From positions 72,492 to 136,491 of the forward strand of contig JAXGYZ010000012.1 of the NCBI GenBank assembly GCA_040772005.1: a stretch of DNA of 64,000 nucleotides, read 5' to 3'. The DNA is from MWBF01 sp040772005. GTDB lineage: Bacteria; Chloroflexota; Anaerolineae; CG2-30-64-16. The position numbers and the translations under genes were made by a program. The notes beneath the pieces are model-generated. The model did not search any database. It was not told the DNA's origin and saw nothing but the letters and a program-made list of their open reading frames with translations. Position 1 is the first letter of the stretch; every line of letters starts with the position of its first letter. Of this stretch, positions 1 to 7,010 are shown piece after piece.

Positions 1-678
1 GATGCGGACCCTGCGGGGAACCTGGGGATGGCCTTCGGGCTAAGTGCGGCGTTGGATGCCGAACTCAAGCCCATTGCGGAGATGGAAGCGTTGATCTACG
101 AGCGCACCGGCGCGCAACCCGGCACGGTCGGCGGCTGGTTCAAGCTCAACCCGAAGGTGGACGATATCCCGGAGAGCTTCAGCATCCATCATCGGGGCGT
201 GCGACTTCTGCGCCTGGGTACAGTGCGCGGGGGCGGCACCGGTTGTCTATGTCCCGAAAATGCACTCCTCAAGGCCCTGGTCACGCACCTGCTGCTGCGC
301 AAGAACCAGACGCTCATCCTGGACATGGAAGCGGGCGTCGAGCACCTGGGCCGGGGCACAGCCGGCTCGGTGGACGCGTTCGTGATTGTCGTGGAGCCGG
401 GCCTGCGCAGCCTGGGCACGGCAGAGCAGATTCGCGGGTTGGCCGCGGAGATCGGCATCCACCGGGTGTACCTGGTGGCGAACAAGACGCGCCATGCGGA
501 AGATGAAGCCTTCATCCGGGCGCATGCGGACGGCCTGCCTGTGCTGGGCAGCCTGCCGTATACGCCGGACGCGGTCGCAGCAGACCAGGGCGGACTGGCC
601 GTATTTGACCAGGCGCCGGAGTTGTTGACGGCTGCAGAACGCATCGCGGACGCCCTGGCGGAACTGACGGTAGCGTGA
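1..678 (+). CDS. cooC: CO dehydrogenase maturation factor CooC, 5'-truncated
   Basis: The reading frame is open from base 1 and starts in the motif DADPAGNLG, which in CooC/MinD-type ATPases follows the P-loop. The N-terminal P-loop therefore lies outside the window. CooC is a dimeric ATPase that helps insert nickel into carbon monoxide dehydrogenase. The GCLCPEN segment holds the CxC pair that joins the CooC dimer. LILDMEAGVEHLGRGTA is the switch II-like strand and VVEPGLRSLGTAEQI continues the Mrp/MinD fold. The stop is 12 bases before the next gene, so the two are probably co-transcribed. Family assignment is secure; the CODH it serves is not visible here. Confidence 0.9.
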   Translation, partial: DADPAGNLGMAFGLSAALDAELKPIAEMEALIYERTGAQPGTVGGWFKLNPKVDDIPESFSIHHRGVRLLRLGTVRGGGTGCLCPENALLKALVTHLLLRKNQTLILDMEAGVEHLGRGTAGSVDAFVIVVEPGLRSLGTAEQIRGLAAEIGIHRVYLVANKTRHAEDEAFIRAHADGLPVLGSLPYTPDAVAADQGGLAVFDQAPELLTAAERIADALAELTVA

Positions 679-690
679 GGCGAGGTGGCT

Positions 691-1653
691 ATGACTGAGG
701 AAGCGCGCTTGAGTTCGTATGACGATGCGCCTGTCTACACCATCAAGACGGTCGTGCAGGAGACGGGCATCCCGCCGGCCACGCTGCGCGCCTGGGAGCG
801 GCGTTACGGGGTCCTGTCGCCCGGCCGCAGCGACGGCGGCTACCGGCTCTACTCGGAGCGCGATATTGCCATCCTGCGCTGGCTGAAAACTCAGGTGGAC
901 ACCGGCGTCTCCATCAGTCGGGCTGTGGCGTTGCTGGAACTGCGGCACCAGGCCGGCGAAGAGCCCGAACGCAAGCTCACCCGCACCGGACCAGACCCCG
1001 CGTTGCTCCCGCCCGCGGGCGCGCGCAGCGCCGAAGCCATCGGCGAGGAAATGGTTGAGGCGCTGCTGGCGTTTCAGGAGGCGCGGGTGGAAGCTATCCT
1101 GAACGAAGCCTTCGCGCTGTATCCGGTGGAAGCGGTGGCAGAGGACATCATCGCGCCCGTACTGGTGGAAATCGGTGAGATGTGGCACCAGGGCGAGGCG
1201 AGCATCGTGCAGGAGCACTTCGCCACGGCGATCCTGCGCCGCCGACTGACGGCCCTGTTCCACGCTTACGCCCAGCCCGCCACCGGGCCACTGGCGATGA
1301 CCGGCTCCGGCCCGTCCGAATGGCATGATGTGGGCATCCTGCTCGTCAGCCTGGTGCTGCGCCGGCTGGGGTGGCGGGTCATCTATCTCGGCCAGAACGT
1401 GCCTGCGGAACACCTGGGACAGGAGATCGTTCGGCTGCGTCCCGCGCTCGTCTGCCTCTCGGCCAGCACGCGCGAAAGCGCGCACGCGCTGGGGGAGGTG
1501 TACGAACTGGTGCGCGGCCTGCCGGAGCCGCGGCCCCGCCTGATCTTCGGTGGCCGCGCGTTCAATGTCCATCCGGAATTGCGGAGTCGCTTTGCCGGCA
1601 CCTACATTGCGGGCAGCGCCCGGGAGCTCGCACAGGAACTCAACCTCGTCTAG
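691..1653 (+). CDS. CarH/LitR-type MerR regulator with B12-binding photosensor domain (copy 1)
   Basis: An N-terminal MerR helix-turn-helix (residues about 14-85, with the ATLRAWERRYG motif) is followed by a helical cap and a cobalamin-binding Rossmann domain. Light-sensing residues of CarH are visible: W165-H166, then E175-H176, fitting the W-x9-EH motif with the extra His that coordinates cobalt after illumination. The B12 ligand motif ExHxxG is E210-W-H212-D-V-G215. Family members are AdoCbl-bound tetrameric repressors in the dark and fall apart in light. The ATG at 691 is preferred over the GTG at 685 because of the AGG placed five bases upstream. It sits directly behind cooC and before a paralogue. 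Light sensing is inferred from residues only. Confidence 0.88.
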   Translation: MTEEARLSSYDDAPVYTIKTVVQETGIPPATLRAWERRYGVLSPGRSDGGYRLYSERDIAILRWLKTQVDTGVSISRAVALLELRHQAGEEPERKLTRTGPDPALLPPAGARSAEAIGEEMVEALLAFQEARVEAILNEAFALYPVEAVAEDIIAPVLVEIGEMWHQGEASIVQEHFATAILRRRLTALFHAYAQPATGPLAMTGSGPSEWHDVGILLVSLVLRRLGWRVIYLGQNVPAEHLGQEIVRLRPALVCLSASTRESAHALGEVYELVRGLPEPRPRLIFGGRAFNVHPELRSRFAGTYIAGSARELAQELNLV

Positions 1654-1660
1654 CCCCTGA

Positions 1661-1688
1661 GTCGAGACGCTTTACTGAGCGTCTCGAC
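1661..1688 (+). terminator. Stem-loop after carH copy 1
   Basis: A perfect 10-bp stem, GTCGAGACGC (1661-1670) with GCGTCTCGAC (1679-1688), encloses an 8-base loop just after the stop codon. There is no strong T-tract, so it may be a weak terminator or an mRNA 3' end. It separates copy 1 from the promoter of copy 2. Confidence 0.55.
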
Positions 1689-1707
1689 CATAGCCCCTAG
1701 ATTCATT

Positions 1708-1736
1708 CTGACAAACTATAAACAAACTATTGACAT
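1708..1736 (+). promoter_or_regulatory. Candidate CarH operator upstream of carH copy 2
   Basis: Three ACA triplets lie exactly 11 bp apart at 1711, 1722 and 1733. The last two fit the CarH operator consensus nTnnACAn fully (ATAAACAA and ATTGACAT); the first fits except for the T. Thermus CarH binds three tandem 11-bp repeats of this type overlapping the -35 element, and here the third repeat lies inside the -35 TTGACA. The core ACAAACTATTGACAT recurs unchanged at 2831-2845. Confidence 0.75.
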
Positions 1737-1758
1737 CTGTTTACTTCTGTGCTATAGT
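1730..1758 (+). promoter_or_regulatory. Sigma-70-type promoter of carH copy 2
   Basis: TTGACA at 1730-1735 and TATAGT at 1753-1758 are separated by the ideal 17 bp. The predicted start of transcription is about 30 bases before the GTG start codon at 1796. The -35 is covered by the candidate CarH operator, so the gene is probably self-repressed in the dark. Confidence 0.8.
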
Positions 1759-1795
1759 AGCATCGTACTGAAATAGCAGCGGGAGAGCGCCAGAA

Positions 1796-2767
1796 GTGAA
1801 CATGAATCCGAACGAGCTGGCAGGCGAGACAGACACTCAGCCTGTGTACAACATCAAGGCAGTGGTAGAAGCGACCGGTCTGCCCGCGGCAACCTTGCGT
1901 GCCTGGGAGCGCCGCTATGGCGCGCTGGCGCCCGGCCGCACCGACAGCGGTTACCGGCTCTACTCGGCCCAGGATATCAATGTGCTGCGTTGGCTCAAGG
2001 CGCGCGTAGCCGAAGGGCTTACCATCAGCCAGGCGATTGCCCTGCACAAGCATCGCCGGTTGGACGACCAGCCTCTTGCGGCAGCGGGCGAGCGGCGCCT
2101 GGAGAGCCGCCAGGGCCTCACTGCCGCGCGGGATGCGCTGCTGGCTGCGCTGGTGGATTTCGAGGAAGTGCGGGCCGACCGGCTCCTGGAAGAGGCCTTC
2201 GCCGTGTATGGCCTCGAGGCCGTGACCGAGCATCTCATCGGTCCGGCGATGGTGCAGATCGGCGACCGCTGGCACCGTGGCGAACTGAGCACTGCGGTCG
2301 AGCACTTTGCCAGCAACTATCTGCGCCGCAAGATCGACGCCATCATCAACGCCGCGCCGCGGAACACGACCGGCCCCCTGGTGGTTCTGGGATGCGCACC
2401 GGATGATTGGCATGAGTTGGGCTTGCTCCTGATCTACCTGCTGCTGCGCCGCCGCGGCGTGCGCACGCTGTATCTGGGCCAAAACGTGCCGGTGTTGCAG
2501 TTTGTCGAAGAGATGGAACGTCTGCGCCCGGCCATCGTCATTATTTCTGCCACCACCGTTGAAACCGTGCGCGGTGTCGGCGAGCTTGCGGCTGCGCTGC
2601 AGAGCCTGCCGGAGCCGCGGCCGTTGTTCGCCTTTGGCGGCCGCGCCTTCAACGTACAGCCTGCATTGCGCCAGGAGATTCCGGGCGTCTTCCTGGGCGA
2701 AAACGCCCGAACCGCCGTGGAATATGTGGCCGCTTTGTTGGATGATATGAAAACCGCCAAGCCATAG
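1796..2767 (+). CDS. CarH/LitR-type MerR regulator with B12-binding photosensor domain (copy 2)
   Basis: Paralogue of the preceding regulator with the same layout: MerR winged helix (ATLRAWERRYG, residues about 28-100), four-helix cap and cobalamin-binding fold of 323 residues in all. W159-H160 and E169-H170 form the W-x9-EH photosensor motif, and D204-W-H206-E-L-G209 is the DxHxxG cobalt-ligand motif. The GTG at 1796 is kept as the start because GGGAGAG lies 8 bases upstream; an in-frame ATG at 1802 is the alternative. It has its own promoter overlapped by 11-bp-spaced operator repeats. Function as an AdoCbl-dependent light-responsive repressor is inferred from conserved residues. Confidence 0.88.
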   Translation: MNMNPNELAGETDTQPVYNIKAVVEATGLPAATLRAWERRYGALAPGRTDSGYRLYSAQDINVLRWLKARVAEGLTISQAIALHKHRRLDDQPLAAAGERRLESRQGLTAARDALLAALVDFEEVRADRLLEEAFAVYGLEAVTEHLIGPAMVQIGDRWHRGELSTAVEHFASNYLRRKIDAIINAAPRNTTGPLVVLGCAPDDWHELGLLLIYLLLRRRGVRTLYLGQNVPVLQFVEEMERLRPAIVIISATTVETVRGVGELAAALQSLPEPRPLFAFGGRAFNVQPALRQEIPGVFLGENARTAVEYVAALLDDMKTAKP

Positions 2768-2827
2768 CCGGCCTTACAGCATCGAGTGCGGCAACCTGAA
2801 GGGAAGATTAAGAATTAATTAACAGCT

Positions 2828-2845
2828 TTGACAAACTATTGACAT
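2828..2845 (+). promoter_or_regulatory. Candidate CarH operator upstream of the Crp/Fnr gene
   Basis: Two full nTnnACAn repeats, TTTGACAA and ATTGACAT, have ACA at 2831 and 2842, exactly 11 bp apart; a third repeat upstream is degenerate. The stretch ACAAACTATTGACAT at 2831-2845 is identical to 1722-1736 at the carH copy 2 promoter. Again the last repeat forms part of the -35 box. Confidence 0.75.
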
Positions 2846-2867
2846 ATGGCTGATTTTCACTTATACT
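2839..2867 (+). promoter_or_regulatory. Sigma-70-type promoter of the Crp/Fnr gene
   Basis: TTGACA (2839-2844) and TATACT (2862-2867) with 17-bp spacing. The -35 coincides with the CarH-type repeats, predicting dark repression and induction by light or AdoCbl depletion. Confidence 0.8.
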
Positions 2868-2934
2868 CTTGAGAGTAATTGGAGTGAGAATCACAGACCG
2901 GTGGTAGTACGGCGTGCAAAGGGGAGGTGTTCTG

Positions 2935-3600
2935 ATGGTGCATCGAGGGAAGCAGCGTTCGGTACCGGAGATCTTAATCGAGCTCCGCGAAGATGATCCC
3001 GAATTCAAGCAAGCAATCACGGCGCAGTCGATCCGCGCAGGGCAAACTGTCGCGGAACCGGATGTGCTGGCGCGAAATCTCTTTACCCTGATGAAGGGCC
3101 GGGTGCAGTTGATTCGTGAAGGTCCCAACGGGCGGCGGCTGGCAATTGCCACGTTGGGCCCGGGTTCGATGTTCGGTGAAGGCGCGCTGCTGGGCGCGGC
3201 GGATCCGTGTGTGAAGGCCGTGGCCTTGACCGATTGTGTGCTGTGGATGGTGCCGCAGCCGCAGGCGCAGACTCTCGCGCTGCGCTACCCGGTGTTGAGC
3301 TGGGGCCTGCTGCAGACCGTGGGGCAGCGGCTGGCCCAGGTCGAGAACCGCATGGAAGAAGTCGCCTACAAGCGGCTGCCGGAGCGGCTGGCGAGCCTCC
3401 TGCTGGAGCTGGCGAACGGCGGGAAGGCCATTCGCGGCACGAGCCACCAGGCGCTCGCGGACATGTTGGGCACGTACCGCGAGACCATCAGCGCCATCCT
3501 GCGCAGCTTCAAGGATGACGGGCTGGTTGAGCTCGGCTACCGGAAGATCGAGCTGCGGGATGTGCGCGGCCTGCGCATGGCTGCCGGCAGCATCGAGTAA
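2935..3600 (+). CDS. Crp/Fnr-family regulator, LdrP-like by context
   Basis: A 221-residue protein with an N-terminal cyclic-nucleotide-binding-type beta-roll (about residues 20-130, with GSMFGEGALLG) and a C-terminal HTH_Crp domain (SHQALADMLGTYRETISAILRSF, given here as recognition helix region near residues 165-190). No FNR cysteine cluster is seen, so redox or O2 sensing by Fe-S is unlikely. The ATG at 2935 has a strong GGGGAGGTG six bases upstream and is preferred to the GTG at 2914. Thermus LdrP is a Crp/Fnr activator under LitR control that acts without cAMP; the same arrangement here suggests this is the activator arm of a light response. Targets are not identifiable in the window. 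Confidence 0.82.
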   Translation: MVHRGKQRSVPEILIELREDDPEFKQAITAQSIRAGQTVAEPDVLARNLFTLMKGRVQLIREGPNGRRLAIATLGPGSMFGEGALLGAADPCVKAVALTDCVLWMVPQPQAQTLALRYPVLSWGLLQTVGQRLAQVENRMEEVAYKRLPERLASLLLELANGGKAIRGTSHQALADMLGTYRETISAILRSFKDDGLVELGYRKIELRDVRGLRMAAGSIE

Positions 3601-3610
3601 GGTTTTAGCT

Positions 3611-3740
3611 TAGTGTCTATCCGAGAATTGCTCTGGCCGGTCTCGGCAACCGGAGGTTGCACAACCGAGCCAGGGGCACGATGTGCTGTGGCTTCACCAC
3701 AGCCGAGACCGGCCCCAGCGGTTTTTCGGATAGACTCTTA
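3611..3740. repeat. Nested inverted-repeat element (about 130 bp)
   Basis: The outer arms TAGTGTCTATCCGAGAA (3611-3627) and its near-complement around 3723-3740 enclose an inner pair, TGGCCGGTCTCGGC near 3634-3647 and GCCGAGACCGGCC near 3702-3714. The structure resembles a non-autonomous mobile palindrome. The GGCCGGTCTC/CCGAGCCA parts recur in the element inside the second xanthine-dehydrogenase-like gene at 44591-44670. Confidence 0.7.
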
Positions 3741-3748
3741 GTCCGTTT

Positions 3749-3778
3749 ACGGGAGCAGCGTACTGGCGTTGCTCCCGT
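3749..3778 (+). terminator. Terminator-like hairpin
   Basis: ACGGGAGCA (3749-3757) pairs with TGCTCCCGT (3770-3778), followed by ATTGTTT. It probably ends the Crp/Fnr transcript. Confidence 0.6.
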
Positions 3779-3779
3779 A

Positions 3780-3808
3780 TTGTTTAAGGGGCCGAAACCG
3801 TGTATGAT
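3780..3808 (+). promoter_or_regulatory. Weak candidate promoter of the SDR gene
   Basis: TTGTTT (3780-3785) and TATGAT (3803-3808), 17 bp apart, 15 bases before the start codon. The -35 is poor. Confidence 0.4.
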
Positions 3809-3822
3809 ACGCAGCAGAGGCG

Positions 3823-4551
3823 ATGAAGATGGAGCATGGCATGTTGGCGGGCAAGGTTGCCTGGGTCACCGGGGCCACGGGCGGCGTAGGGCCGGCTGTC
3901 GTCAAGGCGCTGGCCGACGCGGGCGCTACCGTGCTGGCGAGTGCGCGCGATGAGGCTGAGGTCGCGGCGCTGGCCGCGGAGCACGGCATCCCCGCGGAGC
4001 GGTGGCTGGCGCTGCCCGTGGACCTGACCGACGACGCAGCAGTGCAGGCTACCGTTGCGCGCGGCGTGGCCCGATTCGGCAGGCTCGACATCTTAGTGGC
4101 CGTGGCGGGCGCGTGGCGCGGCGGCGCAACCGTGGCCGAGACCGACGGAGCGACGCTGGACTTCCTGTGGCGTGTGAACGTGCAGACGGCCTTCAATGCC
4201 TGCCGGGCCGTTCTGCCCCACATGACCGCGCGCGGCTGGGGGCGCATCATCACCTTCAGCGCCCGCGCGGCCGCGGCAGGCCAGGCCAAGAGCGGTGCAT
4301 ATGCGGCGAGCAAGGCCGCCGTGCTGGCCCTCACCCAGTCGCTTGCGGCTGAGGTGCGCGCCCACGGTGTCACCGCGAATACGCTGTTGCTGAGCACCGT
4401 GGATACGCCGGATAACCGGGCCGCCATGCCGGATGCCGACCGGAGCAAGTGGGTGCGCCCGGAACAAATCGCCGCGACCGTGCGTTTTCTATGCAGCGAC
4501 GAAGCCGCCGCCCTCAGCGGCGCGGCCCTTCCGCTGTACGGACGAGCATGA
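3823..4551 (+). CDS. Short-chain dehydrogenase/reductase
   Basis: A 242-residue classical SDR. The cofactor loop TGATGGVG (near residues 16-23) and the catalytic pair YAASK with an upstream Ser in the TFSAR strand are present. The family reduces or oxidises carbonyl/alcohol groups with NAD(P)H; FabG-like length fits, but the substrate cannot be read from sequence. Start codons at 3823, 3829 and 3841 are all possible; the first is used here. The gene is followed 48 bases later by a LON-domain gene in the same direction. Confidence 0.85.
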   Translation: MKMEHGMLAGKVAWVTGATGGVGPAVVKALADAGATVLASARDEAEVAALAAEHGIPAERWLALPVDLTDDAAVQATVARGVARFGRLDILVAVAGAWRGGATVAETDGATLDFLWRVNVQTAFNACRAVLPHMTARGWGRIITFSARAAAAGQAKSGAYAASKAAVLALTQSLAAEVRAHGVTANTLLLSTVDTPDNRAAMPDADRSKWVRPEQIAATVRFLCSDEAAALSGAALPLYGRA

Positions 4552-4599
4552 CTGGTGGGCAGCCAGGCAGGTGGAACGAGGTAACCGGAGGTTAGCCCC

Positions 4600-5289
4600 A
4601 TGGACGAAGCAACCGAAACAACCGAACTGGCCCTGTTTCCGCTCAACACCGTGCTGTTTCCCGGCCAGGTGCTGCCGCTGCACATCTTCGAGGATCGTTA
4701 TCGCCTGATGATCCGGCGGTGCCTGGCAGATGAGCTGCCGTTCGGCGTCGTGCTCATCAAGCAGGGCGAGGAAGTCGGCGCGGATGCGGAGCCGTACAAT
4801 ATCGGCACGCTGGCGCGCATCATCGAAAGCACGCACCTGCCCAACGGCACGCTGAACATCATCACGGTCGGGGTGGAGCGGTTTCGCATTCGCCGGCTGA
4901 TTCACGATCAGCCTTACCTGCGCGGGGAAGTGGAGACGCTGCCCCTCGAAGAGCAGGAGGATGCGGACGCAGTGGACGCGCTGGCAGACAGCGTGCGCGA
5001 GCGGGTGGCCCTTTACATCAAGCTCATTGCGGAGGCGGCAGGTCTCGAGATCAAGGTCGACCAGATGCCCGACCTGCCTCAACAAGTCGGCTATCTGGCG
5101 GCGATCACCATGCAGATTGACAACCGTGAGAAGCAGGAATTACTGGTGAGCCGGTCGCTCGGCGCGATCCTGAGCCGGGCGCGCACCCTGCTCAACCGGG
5201 AGAATGCACTGCTGACCTGGATGGCCGGCAGCAAAGGCTGGCCGGAGCAGGCCCAGTACGGGCCGAGCGGCACGCTGCTGCCCAACTGA
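4600..5289 (+). CDS. LON substrate-binding (LonN/PUA-like) domain protein
   Basis: The 229-residue protein is made of the N-terminal domain of Lon protease alone: LALFPLNTVLFPGQVLPLHIFEDRYR at the start is the family signature (quoted in part: FPLNTVLFPGQVLPLHIFE), followed by a helical tail near residues 125-200. No ATPase or protease domain is present. Free-standing LonN proteins are widespread and poorly understood; a role in protein quality control is assumed. The start at 4600 has GGAGG about 8 bases upstream. Confidence 0.85.
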   Translation: MDEATETTELALFPLNTVLFPGQVLPLHIFEDRYRLMIRRCLADELPFGVVLIKQGEEVGADAEPYNIGTLARIIESTHLPNGTLNIITVGVERFRIRRLIHDQPYLRGEVETLPLEEQEDADAVDALADSVRERVALYIKLIAEAAGLEIKVDQMPDLPQQVGYLAAITMQIDNREKQELLVSRSLGAILSRARTLLNRENALLTWMAGSKGWPEQAQYGPSGTLLPN

Positions 5290-5306
5290 CCGGCTGTCTC
5301 ACGTAT

Positions 5307-5335
5307 TTGACACAGACCCCCTCACATGGTAAAAT
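5307..5335 (+). promoter_or_regulatory. Sigma-70-type promoter of the cold-shock gene
   Basis: TTGACA (5307-5312) and TAAAAT (5330-5335) with 17-bp spacing. Transcription would start near 5342, about 180 bases before the cold-shock start codon. Confidence 0.8.
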
Positions 5336-5341
5336 CCTATT

Positions 5342-5521
5342 CGTTGTGATCGTTGCAACAATGACCAGGGAGTAGGACAGTCACCAGCCACCGGTGCTGC
5401 AGTCTAGCCCGGTGGTTTTGTGTTATGTCCGGCGTCGTGCGGACGCTGTATGTCCGCAAGACTATTCCAGTGCCCGGCCAGACGTTGGCGATCATAGGAC
5501 TATATGCAGGAGGCACTACCA
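5342..5521 (+). promoter_or_regulatory. Long 5' untranslated leader of the cold-shock mRNA
   Basis: About 180 bases between the predicted start of transcription and the ATG at 5522, with no convincing reading frame. Long structured leaders that act as cold-responsive RNA switches are typical of cspA-family mRNAs. Structure is not computed here, so the regulatory role is inference. Confidence 0.5.
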
Positions 5522-5728
5522 ATGGAGAGCACGGGTGTGGTTAAGTGGTTTAGCCGGAGCAAAGGTTATGGATTCATCTCGCCGGATGGCGGAGACAAGG
5601 ACGTATTCGTCCACTACTCCAACATCCTTGGCGAAGGCTTCCGCAACCTGGACGCTGGAGAGCGGGTGAGCTTTGTCATTGAAGATACGCCCAAAGGCCC
5701 GCAGGCAGTTAAGGTGACCCCGGTCTAA
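5522..5728 (+). CDS. CspA-family cold-shock protein
   Basis: A 68-residue single cold-shock domain with both RNA-binding motifs: KGYGFISPDGG (RNP1-like) and VFVHYS (RNP2-like). It binds single-stranded RNA/DNA and unwinds mRNA structure. The ATG at 5522 is chosen because AGGAGG stands at 5508-5513, eight bases upstream; the earlier ATG at 5504 would place that Shine-Dalgarno inside the gene. It has its own promoter, long leader and terminator, so it is monocistronic. Confidence 0.93.
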   Translation: MESTGVVKWFSRSKGYGFISPDGGDKDVFVHYSNILGEGFRNLDAGERVSFVIEDTPKGPQAVKVTPV

Positions 5729-5750
5729 GGGGTTACTGAGCGCCAATCCG

Positions 5751-5783
5751 GCCCCCGGCTCTCCGCTGGGGGCTTCTGTTTTT
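5751..5783 (+). terminator. Rho-independent terminator of the cold-shock gene
   Basis: GCCCCC (5751-5756) pairs with GGGGGC (5768-5773), followed by TTCTGTTTTTA. Confidence 0.8.
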
Positions 5784-5838
5784 AAGCGTGCATGCAGGGT
5801 TTGGCCGGGCGTTGTGGCAGCCCTGTAAACAGAATCAC

Positions 5839-5867
5839 TTGCCAATGCCCCTGAACCGGTGTAAAAT
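5839..5867 (+). promoter_or_regulatory. Promoter of the acetyltransferase-like gene
   Basis: TTGCCA (5839-5844) and TAAAAT (5862-5867), 17 bp apart, about 25 bases before the start codon at 5892. Confidence 0.7.
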
Positions 5868-5891
5868 GCCGGACAACTGGTCAGGAGTAGA

Positions 5892-6950
5892 TTGACGGTG
5901 ATTCGCCCGTTCGGTCTGAACGACATCGGGTTGGTGCGCCGGCTGCAACGTGACGGAATGTCGCTGGCAATGGAGCACATGCTGGCCCATCCGCACCAAC
6001 CGCTGTGGACTGCGCTGACTGCACCGTGGCCGTGGGCGGGAGCGGGCGTGGCCTCTTTCATCCTGGACGAGAGGGTCAATGGCCGGCGGCTGACCGGCTT
6101 CGTCCAGTTGATGAAGCGGGCCGCGCGGCCTGAAGCGGACCTGTTGCATCTTGCACCGGTCGTGGCCGCAGTCGATGACGAGGCTGGGGCGGCGCGGTCG
6201 GGGGATGACCTGGCGGTGTGCGACACAGACGGCGCTGTCATCTGGAGCAAGCTGCTGGCCTACTGTCAGCGTGCCGCGGCCGGCCACGGGTTGCAGCGCA
6301 TCTACGCCAGCACGCCGGACGGGTGTGCCGAACAGCAATGCCTGCGGGATGCGACCTTCAGTCCGTACACGCGGGAGACCATCTATCGGCTGGCCGCGGC
6401 GCCCTCGGCCGGCGGGGCCTTAGTGGGGTTCCGCCCGCAGACGCCGCAGGATAGCTGGGCGTTGCAGCGGCTCTATACCCGCAGTACGCCACGGCTGGTG
6501 CAGCAGGCCGAGGGCGCCTTGACCGGCGAGGTCGGCTCCCCCCCGCTGTCGTGGTGGGAACCGGATAGCTGGCGCGGCACCGTGTGGGAACCGGCGGGCG
6601 AGGTACGCGCGGCCGTGCAGGTACACATCGGGCGGGCCGGTCACTGGCTCCGCCTGTGGGGTGCGAACGAGGTTTCGCCGCGTGAACTGCGGTCGCTCGT
6701 CGAACAGGGCCTGCGCCAGATCGACTTGCGGCGGCGGCCGCGGCGCACTGTGCCGGTGTATACGACCGTGCGCGAGTATGAGAGCGGGCTGCGCGGCGCA
6801 TTGACCGGCTTTGGCTTTGCGCCTTTCATGGAGCGGGTACGCTTCGTCAAACACACTGTAGTCATGGTACGTCAACCTGCGGCAGTGGCCGCGGTGGGCC
6901 GCGAGGTGCGCCAGGAGCTGCCGGTGCGCAGCCAGGTGGGCCGATCGTAA
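5892..6950 (+). CDS. GNAT-like N-acetyltransferase domain protein
   Basis: A 352-residue protein that starts MTVIRPFGLNDIGLVRRLQ, the typical first strand and helix of a GNAT fold, and shows a second GNAT-like half near residues 170-310 (GFRPQTPQDSWALQRLYTR, then a VYTTVREYESGLRGAL tail). This suggests a tandem GNAT protein in which one half may be degenerate. The acceptor is unknown. The start is TTG at 5892 (AGGAG at 5883-5887) or GTG at 5898; spacing does not settle it. A promoter lies just upstream, and the next gene begins about 60 bases downstream. Confidence 0.6.
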   Translation: MTVIRPFGLNDIGLVRRLQRDGMSLAMEHMLAHPHQPLWTALTAPWPWAGAGVASFILDERVNGRRLTGFVQLMKRAARPEADLLHLAPVVAAVDDEAGAARSGDDLAVCDTDGAVIWSKLLAYCQRAAAGHGLQRIYASTPDGCAEQQCLRDATFSPYTRETIYRLAAAPSAGGALVGFRPQTPQDSWALQRLYTRSTPRLVQQAEGALTGEVGSPPLSWWEPDSWRGTVWEPAGEVRAAVQVHIGRAGHWLRLWGANEVSPRELRSLVEQGLRQIDLRRRPRRTVPVYTTVREYESGLRGALTGFGFAPFMERVRFVKHTVVMVRQPAAVAAVGREVRQELPVRSQVGRS

Positions 6951-7010
6951 AGCGGCCAGATTGTTCAGCAGCCTGTCCAGACGGCAGGCAAGAGGTTGTA
7001 CTCAGAACGT

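Noticed and set aside
247..1572. A 441-codon minus-strand frame opposite cooC and carH
   Set aside because: Both plus-strand genes are recognisable families with intact motifs.
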